64,000 nt of DNA from contig NC_134456.1 in assembly GCF_047948215.1 (NCBI RefSeq), forward strand, positions 198,288,034-198,352,033, given 5' to 3'. The position numbers were made by a program, and so were the translations under genes. Source of the DNA: Lycorma delicatula (lineage: Eukaryota; Arthropoda; Insecta; Hemiptera; Fulgoridae). Positions 1 through 13,900 of the stretch are shown here, in pieces. Positions within the stretch are counted from its first letter, which is position 1, and each line of letters starts with the position of its first letter. The notes under the pieces were generated by a model. It did not search any database and was not told the origin of the DNA. It saw only the letters and a list, made by a program, of their open reading frames with translations.

Positions 1-544
1 GTATTATTAAAGAAATAAAAATAATTATAATAATTAAGAATATCTTATGTTATTCATAATATAAGATAAAAATAATTTTATCAATAAAAATTCATATTCG
101 TTGTTCTTATTTGTCTTTTTTTAATGAAGGGTTTTGTATCTGGATTGAATTATAATCATTGTTATTTAATCATACAAAGAAAAAGATCCATCAAAATTAT
201 GAATAGCACTGTACTTCCCTTTGGTTAGTTTAGTTCTACATTTGAACATTAGGTTGTTAAAATGTTGGAGCATTAGTTGATTTGTTGTATGTTTAATATT
301 AGCGCTTTTATGATTAATATATTGTCTCAAAAGGTTTTATGGCTTATACATTTATATATATATATGTACATTTTTACCTTACTTTTATAGGAAGGCAAGA
401 TATATATTATGATCTTAAATGACCTTATGGCCTGACTGAAAGACTATTTTTTATTTATCTTTTTAAACAAAATATGTGTATTCACTGGAGACTTGACTAT
501 TTATACCAATGGGGATTTTAAGAAAAGTTTTATGAACATACAGT

Positions 545-1935
545 TGAATAGTAAAAATGTAAATTTAAGTGTTGGATATTAACATTATTAAAAACATATG
601 GTAAGAAGATTGCAAATAAAGATTGAAAAGATTATGCCGTTAACAAAAGTAACTCTATTTGTCACCATTAAAACAAAACAATGAATTATACCGTTCAAAT
701 TGAAATAGTTATTTTCTATGTAAGCATTTTACACAAGCAAACACCAGTATTCATTAAACAACTGTTCATTTGTTTATTTTTTCATCAATCTCAATTCATG
801 TCATTACCTAACAGATAAAAAAGCTACTGTTAGATTACATGGTCTGTGTAACATGTTGATTCATCATTCTAAATAATAAGAGGTAAGCATCCAGTGTGTC
901 TTAAAGAAGATGAAGAAATAGCAGTAGCCCAAGAATGTGATACACTATTATTTTGGAAAAGAAAAATGTTACAATTTGTCAGAACCATCTTTGTCAGTAC
1001 TGCTCATTGCAGCTGCTTGTATAGGAGTACAAAATTATTCCCTTATGTATGTTCTGAAATATGTTATGTTCTCTCATTATTGTAAACATTTGTATCGTTT
1101 ACACTATTACTTTATTTTCCACACGTTTGGTCTTTCACTTATGTTATTGTAATAATTGATTTTTTGAGGCAACTTCATTGTAAAGAATAGCCACTTAAAA
1201 AAAAGTAACTGTAAAAAACATTCTTGTAAATTTCTTCTTCCCATGATTCTTGGCATAAAAATAAATTATGTTATCATTTACTAAACTTGTCTGCTGGGAA
1301 AGTGATCAGAATTATCAGCAATCAGTGGTAACATCAGCCATTGTGTGTGACCTGCAGAATATAGTTAAAGTAATAGAAAGTCTCTTTTTCTTGAATGCCC
1401 ATGTTATCGGTCGTCATGACTGAGTTAGCAATGCTATCTCTGGCTTAATTAAATTTAGTCTCTTCAAGAAAAATTTTAAAGGATTTTATGACTACAATAA
1501 AATAAATAAATAAATAAATTTTTATTTCATTTACTCCCTTTTGATTTTTTGTCACTATTATGTAATCGTATTTTGTAAAGCCTCTTATTAGGTACTGACA
1601 GATTAAATTATTAATATTTCCTTTTATGATTCCTACATAAGCTTTTTTTCTGTTAGATAATGAAATGAATTACGATTGATGGAAAGAACTAACAAATGAA
1701 CAGTTGGTTAATGAATACTTTTATGTGTATGTATATATGTATGTATGTATACACACATTCATATAGGAGAGAGTAATTTAAATTTGAATTGTGTAATAAT
1801 GATTGTTTTGTTGTCAATGGTGACAAATAGTTACTTTTATTAACAGTACATAATTATCTTTTCAATCTTTATTTGCAATTTTTTATCATATGTTTTAACC
1901 AATTAAACTATTACTTAATTTTATAGTAATGTTAT
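545..1935. repeat. Inverted-repeat (fold-back) element, arms ~250-290 bp
   Basis: The segment at about 545-830 is repeated in reverse complement at about 1650-1935. Matching blocks include GCAAATAAAGATTGAAAAGA, AACTGTTCATTTGTT and TTTGTCACCATT, in the same order in both arms with small indels and a microsatellite inserted in the right arm. The ~820 bp between the arms has short open frames that I cannot assign. The layout suggests a non-autonomous DNA transposon or fold-back element. No target duplication was recognised. Confidence 0.55.
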
Positions 1936-3359
1936 TCAATAATATATGCATATCCAGAAAATTTGACATATTCACTGATTGATATAAATTTAGAATGACT
2001 GAGGAAAAAATATCTTTTCAAAACTGAAATGTTCATAAATTCTATTTTGTGCTTAGTGATTTTTTTTCAATATTTTCAAGTTTTCACTATTATTTTATAT
2101 CCTAAACCTGTTTTGAGAAATTTTGAATGTTTTTTAGAAAAGAAACTTGTGAAAAATCTGAAACTTCACCTTTACTTACATAAATTTATTCAAATTTATA
2201 TATATAATTAGCGTTATAAAATTGTAATGAAGAAATTTGCTTACTAAATACCTTTGTGACTGTTTATCGATAAAATAAAATTGAATGCTGAGCTAATACT
2301 TATTTATTGTATTGATTATAATTGTAGACTCATTTTAATGCATTTAGTCTGTATAGCGTACAATTGTACTTAATGATTCCACTTTAATACAAAATTATTC
2401 ATTTATCTTAAGTATTTATTAGATTGTAAATGAAGTTTGTCTTGTGACTAATATTAGTATAAAAAATTAATTTTGCCCAACTAAGTAATCACTGTATCAG
2501 TTTACTAAAAACATTTGTGGCTTATATTTTGTCATTATTATTGAGCACTTTTAAGTCTGCATAAATAAATCATAATTAACTATTTTACATTGCTGTCTGC
2601 ACAATTTTCAAAAAACATTCTTCTGTTCTGCACCATCAAACTACTATTAAGTTATGACAAAATTTAGTAAATTTCATCAAAATTTTTTCTGGAGATACAT
2701 ATTGGTTGAGTGTTTTAACTATATTCATGTTTCTCTTTTATTGTAGAAGACTATTGCGATTGATTTGTTAGCATTGTTAAGAACTTAGTAGTGATTTACA
2801 TATCAGTTTGTACCTAGAAGGTTTTTCAAATCTTCATCATGCTTGGCATTTTTCATGTGCTCCAAATATCTCATACCTTCTTTTCTAGCCCAAGCTTCAA
2901 GTTTTTGTAGCGAAATTAAGTAATCTTTGAAGAGAAATTATTTTTTACCTTATTAGTTGTAAGTGTGCAACAGAGGGAATGAAAACTCTTCTTATTAGTA
3001 AAAAAAAAATGTTACCCTAATTATGATTTTTTTCTGATGTCTCAATAATTTGAAGTCTCCAAAATCACAAAAATCATTTATTAAAAAATTTTGTCTGTAT
3101 TGTATGTTTCTGTTTGTTGGAATCTACTTGTTTTTATCTCATGAATATTTTAAGTTGCAGTGATAAAATTCAGTGTTAGCTTGAACATAAGAGGGAAAAT
3201 TTATACTTTTTTAAATCAGGTAATGGAATGAAGTGATAACAAATGATATTTGTAAGAGATTAGACTGTATGAAAATTTAATTTTTGGATTATGCGTAATT
3301 GAAAGATTAATAAAAAAAATTAAATCGTTAGAAAATTTTGAACAAATTTATTTTAACCC

Positions 3360-3374
3360 AGTCCCTAAAAATTT
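3360..3374. repeat. Target-site duplication, left of SINE copy 1
   Basis: The 15-base word AGTCCCTAAAAATTT occurs here and again, exactly, at 3671-3685. It brackets the SINE, as expected for LINE-driven target-primed insertion. Confidence 0.85.
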
Positions 3375-3670
3375 TAGCTCACCGGGCAGGTCTAGTAGTT
3401 AACTCGTCATTGCACATCAGCTGATTTCAAAGTCGAGAGTTCTGAGGTTCAAATCCTAGTAAGGCAGTTACTTTTTTATAGATTTGAATACTAGTTTGTG
3501 GATACCAGTGTTCTTTGGTGGTTGGGTTTCAATTAACCACACATCTCAGGAACGGTCAACCTGAGACTGCACAAGATTACACTCCATTTACATTCATACA
3601 TATCATCTTCATTCATCCTCTGAAGTAGTAATACCTTAACGGTGGTTCCGGAGGCTAAAGAGAAAAAAGA
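3375..3670 (+). mobile_element. tRNA-derived SINE, family 1, copy 1
   Basis: About 296 bp. The head contains a degenerate RNA polymerase III A box (GGTCTAGTAGTTAA) and a consensus B box (GGTTCAAATCC) spaced as in a tRNA. A tRNA-unrelated body follows, containing GTGTTCTTTGGTGGTTGGG. The 3' tail reads CATCCTCTGAAGT...ACGGTGGTTCCGGAGGCTAAA and ends in an A-rich run. It is flanked by a perfect 15-bp target duplication. A second, better preserved copy lies at 57184-57477 in the same orientation. Confidence 0.85.
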
Positions 3671-3685
3671 AGTCCCTAAAAATTT
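3671..3685. repeat. Target-site duplication, right of SINE copy 1
   Basis: Exact copy of the 15-base word at 3360-3374. Confidence 0.85.
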
Positions 3686-6600
3686 GTATTATTTAATTGT
3701 TTCTGGCTTTTGACCACTGTTTCTGTTAATTATTTCTGTTTTATCTACTGGTTTATTGTTTATCTAAATGAGACATTGTCAAGGTGGAAACAGATTTCAA
3801 ACCTTATCCATGGTTCTGATAAATACATCCCACCTATAAAAATATTTGTTTTATTAGTTATTTTATTTAACATTTAATGCTTCAGTCTATCAATTGGAAA
3901 CTGTTTTACCAAGTAAGCTATTTATAGAATGAGAGTAATTTTTCAACCTTAATGACAGACAGTATGGGAATAAATCTTTCATACCATAATATATCTCAGA
4001 ATATTGTAAGCAATAATTTATAGTACCATTTGCAAATTAACTTAGAATAGGAATGAAAATAAACTTGAACTAACTTTTTTTATTTACCTTTTACTTGTGT
4101 AAAAATCTTGTAGGGTTTTAAAGCTTTTTTATTTATTTATTATTATTTCTTTTAACAAGAGAATAGTTAACATAATGAAGTTAGTAATCATAATTCTATG
4201 TTATTATAGACTCTGAATTAAGATCTGAGAGCAAAGTTATCTTAAATAGGTAGATAAGTTTTCAGATATTAAGTGGAAAAGCTAAGTGTGGACTAAATGA
4301 CCAAAATTAATAAATCATGATTCAGGGATAATGTTCTAAACTGCTCCTTATATAATAGAGAAAAACATGAGGATATCCATCCCTTTATTGCTCAGTTTCC
4401 TATGCCGGGATAATGGTAATATCAGTGGATAAGGACAGATGAACTGTTAAATAGTCCTTATACAGATTTTAAATTGTTTTTAGATTGGAATAGGTTAGTG
4501 TTTTATTGCAGACATGCATGGCATTACAGAAGGATCTCACTAAATATTTTAATTATTAATAATCATTTTTTTATAGTAGTTAATTATTTTTTTATATATT
4601 TTATTTTTTTCATTATTTATATCGATATCTAATAATATTATTTGTTATTAGTATTGTTGATAAAAATATGGACTACATATTGACTATCTTCAAGAAATGT
4701 GCAAATGTAAAGAAATTTCATTGGGGGGGGTTTTCCTTTTTTGAATTCTATTTATGCTTAAAGGAATTAATAAAAAAAAATAGAATTTAATAAAAATAAA
4801 AATAAAAAATTTTAAACTTTTAAATTAAAAATTTAAAAAATTTTATTTAATAAAAATTTAATAAAAAAAAATTTTAAACTGAAATGCTGTACGCGTTAAA
4901 ACCAAAATAATATTCGTTGAAAAGAGTATGTAATGTTATGACAGAAAAATTTAAAAATTCTGTGTAAAGAATACATAAATTTAATAATATTAATTTGGTT
5001 CAGCTATTCATTTTTATTAATGGAAATTGTATAGTAAAATATTTTTTTAATATTGATAATGTGTTTATCTTGGTGGTGATGGTGGAGTTTTGGAAAATCA
5101 AGTCTTTTAGTGTTATTTAAAAAAAAAAACCACACAAGATTGTAACTAAATGGCAAATGAATTTTGATTTTGATCAGGTATTTTTTAATTCTAGTAATTT
5201 TTAATAGATTTGTATTAAAATATTTTGTTACAGTTTAGTTTAGAATTTTAAATAAGAATAAAATTGATTTTTCTTTTTTTTGCCAAACTAAAATGGTGCA
5301 TTTATCTAGGAGTGCAAGGTTGGTGAAAGAATGTGGTGTGTGTATACATGATTCAGTATCTGCTCATTTTGACAGCATATTTTAAGCTTGAAAAGATTGA
5401 CTATTTTTAATGGTAATAACAGTTTTTATTGTTACATACTTTACAATAATAAGAGTATTTTTTTTTTTTATTAAATTATATAATTTTTCATTATTCTGAT
5501 TTGTAATTATTTTGTATTTTACTCAAACTTCCCAACTGGTAATGTAATTCAAGCTGTAAAGATGTGTTTATTTTGCATTGTACCCCTTTTCTTTGAAAAT
5601 GGAAGTAAATGAGTATTATTATATATAGAAGAGTACATAAACTACTTTTAGATTTGTTCATTTCTATAGGTTATATTTTAATATTGATTCAGTGTTATCA
5701 GTCAACAGTGATATCAGTTTTATATTTTACCTAAAAAATTTTATGAGGACTTGTGTGTATCAGTGAGTGTGCTTCATAGATTAGATTGTCTGTAAAGGTT
5801 AGATTGGAGTAATGGAATTAAACTGTCTTATTAAAATCTCTATTTCTCTTAAAATGAAGTTGTTTTAGATTAAAGGATTAAAATAGAGGTAATATTTTTG
5901 TCTTATCTGTTACTGAATTAATGTATTTTGTCTAAAAATAATAAGTGGCATTCACTTCTTGGCAAATATATTCCTGAAATTATATTTCAAGCTACATTTT
6001 AATTTCTTTCTTGATTTTTTGAAAATTTTTAATAGATTTTATTTCAACTTATTTGTTTTATTACTTTTTTAAATGTATGAATTATTTTTTGCCACACTTT
6101 TTTATGAACATTTTTATTAGTTACATTTATTGGTTATGTCCATCTTTATTTTATTAAAAATGTATCTAATCATTTTAATGCCTTATTTTTGTGAATTAAA
6201 GTAGTTTTTAATTTGTATCTTGTATTTTTATTTTAATAATATTAGGGTATTTTGTTTTTAATATAATTGCTTTAAATAATTCTGTTTATCTACAAAATCT
6301 AAATCAATAAATTATTAAAACTTTATTATTGGTATTTTTTCTAAACCCACTCTTGTTCAGTTTTTTTTTTTTTTTAATATATTTCTTTTGTGTTGGTTGG
6401 ATGCCTTGAATCCCACACATTTATTGGCTGCCCACTTTTAATGGCCTGTTCATTGTTGTGTGACTGCTTTCTTTTCTAATAAACCAAGTTGAACACTACT
6501 GTAACATTATCATTAATATTTTGAAGCAATGTAGTTAATGTTGTGTTGTCCTGTGACTGTGATATATTTACGATAAAGACTTTCTAAACTAACACAGCTT

Positions 6601-7802
6601 ATATAATTCATATACCCACACATATTTACATAGATAAACAGTAACTTATAAAATTTGTGTTTGTTTGCTCCATATTTTTATAATGCTTTAATGATTGTAA
6701 ATTAATTTGTTTGAATATTAGAGAACCAGTTTAAATATAAACAAAATTAGTGTTGAATTTGATTTTTAATGTTTTGAATAGTTATGTTTTATTTATTTGA
6801 GTAATTTTTTTTGTTAAAATACTTTTTTATTTCGTAATGCCTGAAAATCGTATGAAGAATTAATTGTACACTTATGTGTTAAAAAACTTATTTGTTAAGC
6901 TGATATATATTTGACAAAAATGAAAAGAAAAATAGAATTCAGTTTTCATTGGTTGTATGTACACAATCTAATACTATTGTTACGTTATAAAGCCCTGACT
7001 CAGTTATACCTAAAAACATATGAAATTGATGTTATTTTTCTGTGCATTTTGTAAAAAGGTTAGTCTTTGTTAAGTAATAAAAGGTAAATTGATGTATTAC
7101 TAGTTGATGCAGATTCAAGTCGGTGTAAAAGTAGTGGTATACTTTATGTAAATATAAATTCTTATTGCATGTTCTCGCTTGCTTTAAAATTATTTATGAG
7201 GTGTAGTTGATCCGAGTCTTAACAAGATCAACCACTTTAAAAAGTAAATAATTGTATTTTTTTCTTAGAACATAAATTAATGGATAATCAAAAATATATG
7301 ACTGCAAAATTGAAAACATAAGGATTGTTTTGCCTTTTGTGTTTGTCACCCCAAAAGTGATTATTATCCTCAAAAATTCCCCACTAAATAGAATTTGCTG
7401 ATACATGCACCGATATGCTTATATTACCTATCCGTCTTTGTATGTGAATATTTATTTCTTGGTCCAGCTCTCTCATTTTGCTGTAAGAGAGAGAATGAGG
7501 TTTATAATCCGGTTGCATAAGTGCACATGTCATATTACCTTGAATCTGTTTAATTAGTAGTTGTAAATTGTTTTATTTGATTATAAATTTGCTTAAGCCT
7601 GCTCAGTTATAAATAGAGTCTAGATTTTTTAATGTATTCTATGATTTTACCAGGTTGTTTTTTTACTATTTAACTGATACTGTTTTCTTAATAAAAATAA
7701 ATAACATAACAATAATCAAAATTTGTAATTTTTTATGAATTTATTTCACAGCTTTAAATGAATATAGATAATTTTTATTATTTATTTATTTATTTTTTTC
7801 AG

Positions 7803-7979
7803 GAAAATAAATATGATGTTGGTGGTGGTGAAAAGTTTGAAACATTATCAGAATTAATAGAGTATTATAAACGTAACCCAATGGTTGAAACTAGTGGAAC
7901 AGTTGTTCATTTAAAGCAACCATTCAATGCTACTAGAATTAATGCTATTGGTATTGACAGCAGAGTCAAAGAACTCCAG
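7803..7979 (+). CDS. csw: csw exon: C-terminal SH2 domain, second half
   Basis: Acceptor TTTTTTTCAG, donor GTATGT, phase 0 at both ends, 59 codons. It encodes YDVGGGEKF, the [12 protein letters not shown] segment and the linker RVKELQ, all typical of the SHP2 C-SH2 domain. The exon begins in mid-domain, so an upstream exon is required. Confidence 0.93.
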
Positions 7980-10900
7980 GTATGTCTGTTTCTTTTAAGT
8001 TTTACTAATCGTTGAAGTAATATTAATTATTATTTTTTATTGTAAATGTTTTCCATAGAAAATCTGTTTTATTCATTCATTATTTATTGACAAGGTTCTC
8101 AGATTTTGCTATTTCTTAGTATTTTATATTTTTGTAATGTCAGACAATAATTTAGAAACAACGTAATGCAATTCACTAAACCATTCAGAATCATTGTTCA
8201 TTTAATAAAGAAAGAGTGTCATTAGATTAGAGAATTGATTAAGAGTTTGTGAAACTATATTGAAAAACGTCAATGAAGTATTTTTATTAGTTTCAGTTAC
8301 TTATAAAATATCTTTTCTGTTGATTTAATATAAAGTAAAAATTATTTATATTATTACTCCTAGTAAGAAATAATATTGATTAATTGCAATTGTAAATTTT
8401 TTGATCGGTATTAATTATAAATGCTGAGTTAGTTTGGCTAAGAAAGAATCACTTTGAAAGTGATCACACACAGGTGTTGATTATGGTAATTACACTACAA
8501 AATTAGAAAGTATTATCAAATCAGAAGTAATAATCGGCTTAATATTGACATTGTAAGTAATGTATAAAAATGATACTAATTATGTACATTATTATAATGT
8601 ATGTATAATTATTTATTTTAGGATGTCAGCTCTGCTTGAAACATGTACTGTGGAAGAACAGCATGTGATAAGATTAATCAATCAAATTTTTATAAGTGGC
8701 AGAACAAATCTCATCGATTTTCAGGGTAGTAGAAATTTCTATTGAGGCTTTACAAAATCATATTACTGAGCTTATTTGCAAGGGTAGATGCATAAAAATT
8801 TTGTAAATTGCTAAAAGGTGTGAGTATTGGCAATATTCATTCCATTCTTCATGATAAGCTGAATCACCAAAATATGTTAGATATTCAAGAAAGGTTCATT
8901 TTAAGAAATCTACCTTAAAAGAGTCAGAATAACAGAGACTGCCGAATTCAAATTTGTAGTGAATTTAAACAATAGTTTTTAGTTGAAGGTAATGCTTTTC
9001 TAGATTTCATAATAAATTATGATGGAATTTGATTTATTATTTTGAGCCGGAGTCCAAATATCAGAATATGAAATGGAAACATTAGAGCTCACATGCCAGG
9101 AAAAAATTCAAAATCTATACGTCAGCTGGTAAAGTGAAGCTAACAATGTTTTGGGACTATAAACACCCACATTAGGATTATTTGGAAGAACAACATACTA
9201 TCAACAGTGAGTAATTTTGTGACAGGCTACAAAATAAGTGAAACCTGCAATAAAGAAAAAATGTCCTGTTTCTCTCTCAAAAAAATAATTCTACATGTTA
9301 ATGCCTGCCCTCATACTGCTCGAAAGGTACGGGGAGCTATTTATAAGTTGGGTTGGGAAATATTTTTACATCCACCTTATAGTCCCAATTTCATACCATC
9401 AGATTTATTTTTGTTTGGTCCTGAAAGAGTTTTTATGTGGTAAATGCTCAACGACAATGAGCAGATCAAGAACACGATACAAGAATCGTTACACACAAGG
9501 TGAATAATTCTTTATTACTGGAATAAAAAGCTCACAGAAAGAAGGGACAAGCCCCTAAATGTAGCCAGAGATTATGTAGAAAACTAGTCAGAATTTCATT
9601 GTCATGGTTTAAACAATATATTTAGTCATTTGTCTAATTATTGAATAGCCCTCATACTAATATATTATCTCTTTTATGTGTGAGAACTACCGTATTCAGG
9701 ACGCATAGTTCTGCATTTATCAGTATTAACTTGTTTTTAATGTTATAGGAAGTAGTTTTAATTATTAAAATTGAATTGAAAAGTGCATCTTGTTTATTTT
9801 AAATTGCAGAAAGAAAATGGTCAGTCCACAGGAAAAGCTGGATTCTGGGAAGAATTTGAATCTTTACAACAGCAGGAGTGCAAACATCTTTTTTCACGTA
9901 AAGAAGGTCAAAAAACTGAAAACCGTAACAAGAATAGATACAAGAATATACTTCCATGTAAGTTAAAATATATTTTAAATAATTTATATATATATATATT
10001 GGATTTTAAAAGAAGCGGTTTGTTCTAACATTAAATAAAATACAACAAACTGATTGTTCAGTTTTTATTTTAAGTTTTCATATTAAGTCCTATTACTTAT
10101 ATTTAATTATTTAGATTTAAAATATAGAAACAGTAAGCATAGACAGAGTTTATTGTAATAAACTTTTTTATTAACATCTTGTACTATGATTGTAATTATT
10201 TATTTAAATTCAAACTATTGGTTTTAATTAATATTAATTAATTATTTTAATTGGAATTAAAGTTAGTAATAAATTACAGATTTTTTTTTTTAATTAATTG
10301 TTTTATCCACATTGAAACGTTTAAAAAATATATGTCAATAAGTGGATTTATCAGACATAATTTAATCAAGACATAAAACTTTCAACTCAGCTGATAATTT
10401 GAACAGTATTAATGGAAAATTTGAAGTTTCTTTTTTACAATAGCTCTTATTGTACTATTTTTAGTCACTGATCTCATGAGTTTGTTAATCCAATTATATT
10501 ATGCTTGTTAATTGTTGGTTTTTTGCAGTTGATCACACACGTGTTAAATTGAAGGATGTTGATCTAAATGTGCCTGGTTCAGAATATATCAATGCTAATT
10601 ATATTAAGGTAATTGTTATATTATTATCAATATATATAGTTCAGTCAACTATTTAATGTATTTTTTATTTTTATTTATTATTCCCAGTATAATTTTCTAT
10701 TCCGTCCTTGGGCATTTTTGTTGTTCAGATCTGATCTACCAGCTATTTAATCACAGCAGAATATTTCTTAAACTACACAACACAAAAACATTAGTCACTT
10801 CCAGTATTGGAAATCCTTATTATAGAGAAGCTGTAATTCTTAAATTCGTACGTGGTCAGCATAGAAATGAAAAGGAACAAATTATTTATTAGACCTCATG

Positions 10901-13900
10901 TATATCAAATGAATGGGCCAAAGCATAGGTTAATTTTTCATATTTTTTTTTATCTAATATGAGGATAGCAGAGAACATAACAGACAGTTAATTTTCCTCA
11001 CCTCTATCATCAAGAACTTATGGAAAAATGATAAAATATTGTCACAATATTCACGGTTCAACAAGGATATTGAGAGACTAACAAACGTAAAAACTTCTTG
11101 TATGTAAAGTCTGTTAAAGACATAGAGAGAGAATAAATAATAATAATGAACGTACATATATATAACACAAAATAGTAATTCAAATAAAAAGACAAGATTT
11201 ATTTAATGACAGTTAAAGTAATAAATACCAAAATACAGTCCAGTTTCCTAAAAACATTATAATGATCACTAGAAACTAATATTACATAACAAGATAACAA
11301 TAGAAAAGTCTTAAGTTCATTCCATTCATTTTTCACAAGTATTATTACTTTTACTGTTTATAAAACAATCCTACATGTTATGAATGAATATAATACTGTC
11401 ACTTTCACTACTGTTTACCAATAATTCACCAAACAACTTGTATTCACCCACTGTCCACACTGAAATATTCGTGACATACCTTTCACTCATTATTATCACA
11501 CACTTCCTGATATTGCTGTTATCACAACTGCGCTGAACACGGCTTCACCAAACTACTAATTCTCTCTGCTGGTCCCTGGCAGTATTTATATCCTCTGGCC
11601 TGAAGATCCAGTACCCGACTCATCTCTTTAATCGTTGAAGCGTAATAATTTTCATTGTCCATGCCTTTACATTTTTCTATAAGGTCTGGTAACCCTTCTG
11701 GTCAAACCAAAAGCTTTTGGAGGTGCCATTGTCTGCATTACAAAGAACAGATTGTTAAACAGACCTGTTTAAAGGGATTCAAAGAAAAGAACCTCTTTTA
11801 GTTCCTTCTAGATTCTTCTTTATTTTCTGTTTCTTTCTTCTTAATTGGAAGAAAGAAACAATTGGTCTTGTTACAATATAATCTTTATTAATAAGGATTA
11901 ATGAACTTTTTGTATCAAGTAATATCAAAGTGCAATGCTAGGCTTAAGAAATAAAATACAAAGAATTGGAACATATGGTTTTCATAACTACTTTTTTACT
12001 GTAGCAAATGTTAATCACAGTACTTTTTTGTACTGTGGAAAATGTTAATTACTGATTAAAATAAACTTATTAAGTTTATACAGAGTTGTTCCACATAAAA
12101 ATCATTGATCACCTACCTTTCTTTGAAATATAAATAACAGAGAACCCTCCTTTCATTGAAACTGATTTTCATCATTTTTTATCAAGAGGAACAATGCTTG
12201 GAACAGTTTTTTATTTTGATTCTTATAAAAAATCAACATTAGTGATAAAATTCAGGTACAATTAACAACAAGGAAGATCTAAATTGATCTATTTTTGAAG
12301 TGTAATAATGGCATATCAAATAACAGCTGATTAGCCAGTAAAGCGCTTATCAGCTGAATTGGTTTCCCAAAATCTGTAATTTATTATTCCACTAATGAAC
12401 TTTATTGTAGTCAGATTATGTATTAACTTCTTGGTTCTAGCAAAGGGCACAAAAGCTAAATTCATACATTTTGTCTTGGGGATCCTGCATTTACAAGATA
12501 AACCTTATGTTTTGATAAATAAAATCTTTTTTACGTTCATCATGAGAATATGTATTTTATAATATAATTATCTAGTGCCATATTTCTCGACATTACATTC
12601 TTAATTCTTTATATTAGATCATACAGAATTTAATATTTTATTTATTTTGCTTCCTTTGGTTTACATTAGGCTGAAGATGATGTTCACACAGATGGACAAA
12701 GTACCAGAAAGTATATTGCTACACAGGGTTGTCTTCCTTCTACTACTGGTGACTTCTGGTTAATGGTTGTTCAAGAAAATACTAGGGTTATTGTCATGAC
12801 AACTAAAGAAATGGAACGTGGGAAGGTATTAACTATTTTAGTTTAATCTATGTTTAGCATTTGTTTATGCTAATATTTAAAAATGTAGGCTTTTTTTAGT
12901 AGCTGGATTTTGCTGAATAGTACTGTTAAATTGAATAGTCTATAAAAAAAATTCAAATGTTAGAGATTTAAATTATTATATAGCCAATTATATAATATAA
13001 AAATTATTCAGACATTCCCCAAAGTACAGAATTGAAGATCATTCTTACCTTACTTTTTTTCACATTAAAGCACTATCTTACTGAAGATAGGCACTAAAGG
13101 CCTATCTTCAGTAATTTTTTTATTTTATTGAAATTTACTTTTTTACATTTACATATTTGATAACATGATATGTTAAAATTTATAGAACAAATTTTTTCAG
13201 TCAATATTTATTTATTTTTTTTAATTTAAAATGTTATATATTAAAATTTTCTTTAACATGCTATCTATTTGTTAATACAGTATACTGTACTGACTATCTA
13301 ATTTATTTAAAATTTCTTATCAGTTAATTACCAACTTATAATGTTTATAAGAATGTCCCTATCAAATTCTGTCGGGAGTTTCATTAGGCTGAATTTACGT
13401 TTGTTTATATATATATAAAATCTTTATAAAATTTCTAATTTTTTATTATTATTTTTGTGTTGAATGTTTACTTTTTCAATTATTTCTAAATTATTTTCCA
13501 AACTAGTTATATTATATTTGTTAATTGTTAAATGGTCTGTTACGTTCGAAAAATCTATTTTTTATTTATTTTTAAATGACCTGAAATGTTCATTAAATCT
13601 ATCTTTAAAGTCCTATTTGTTTTTCCAATATATATTTTTTCACAATTATTGCATTTTATTTTATAAATACCAGAAGTATCGCATTTATTTTTTACTATTT
13701 TATTATTATTAATATTTTAAATGTTTAATTATATGATTATCAGGTTTATAAGCAGATTTATATTTTTTATCATTATAAGCGTTAAATTTTCTATAATTTT
13801 ATTTGCGTAGAAGTAATTTATAAAAATATTTTCATTGTTTTCATTTTCATTGATGGGTTTTAATGTAGTAATGTTTATGTTATTGAAGTATTTGGAATTA

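Larger units (their letters stand above)
1..7802. other. Non-coding upstream region, probably csw intron
   Basis: No open frame here resembles the N-terminal SH2 domain or the first half of the C-terminal SH2 domain that must precede the exon at 7803. The stretch is therefore probably part of one long intron of the phosphatase gene, with earlier exons outside the window. Apart from the inverted-repeat element and the SINE listed separately, I see only AT-rich sequence, including a G8 run near 4723 and a low-complexity A/T tract around 4770-4880. A short upstream exon could have been missed by eye. Confidence 0.5.

Noticed and set aside
830..1650. hAT dimerisation domain inside the 545-1935 inverted repeat
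   Set aside because: DTLLFWKRK looks faintly like a hAT C-terminus, but the following residues do not match in any frame.
3375..3470. tRNA gene
   Set aside because: A and B boxes are present but the acceptor stem does not close, and the sequence runs into a SINE body with flanking target duplications.
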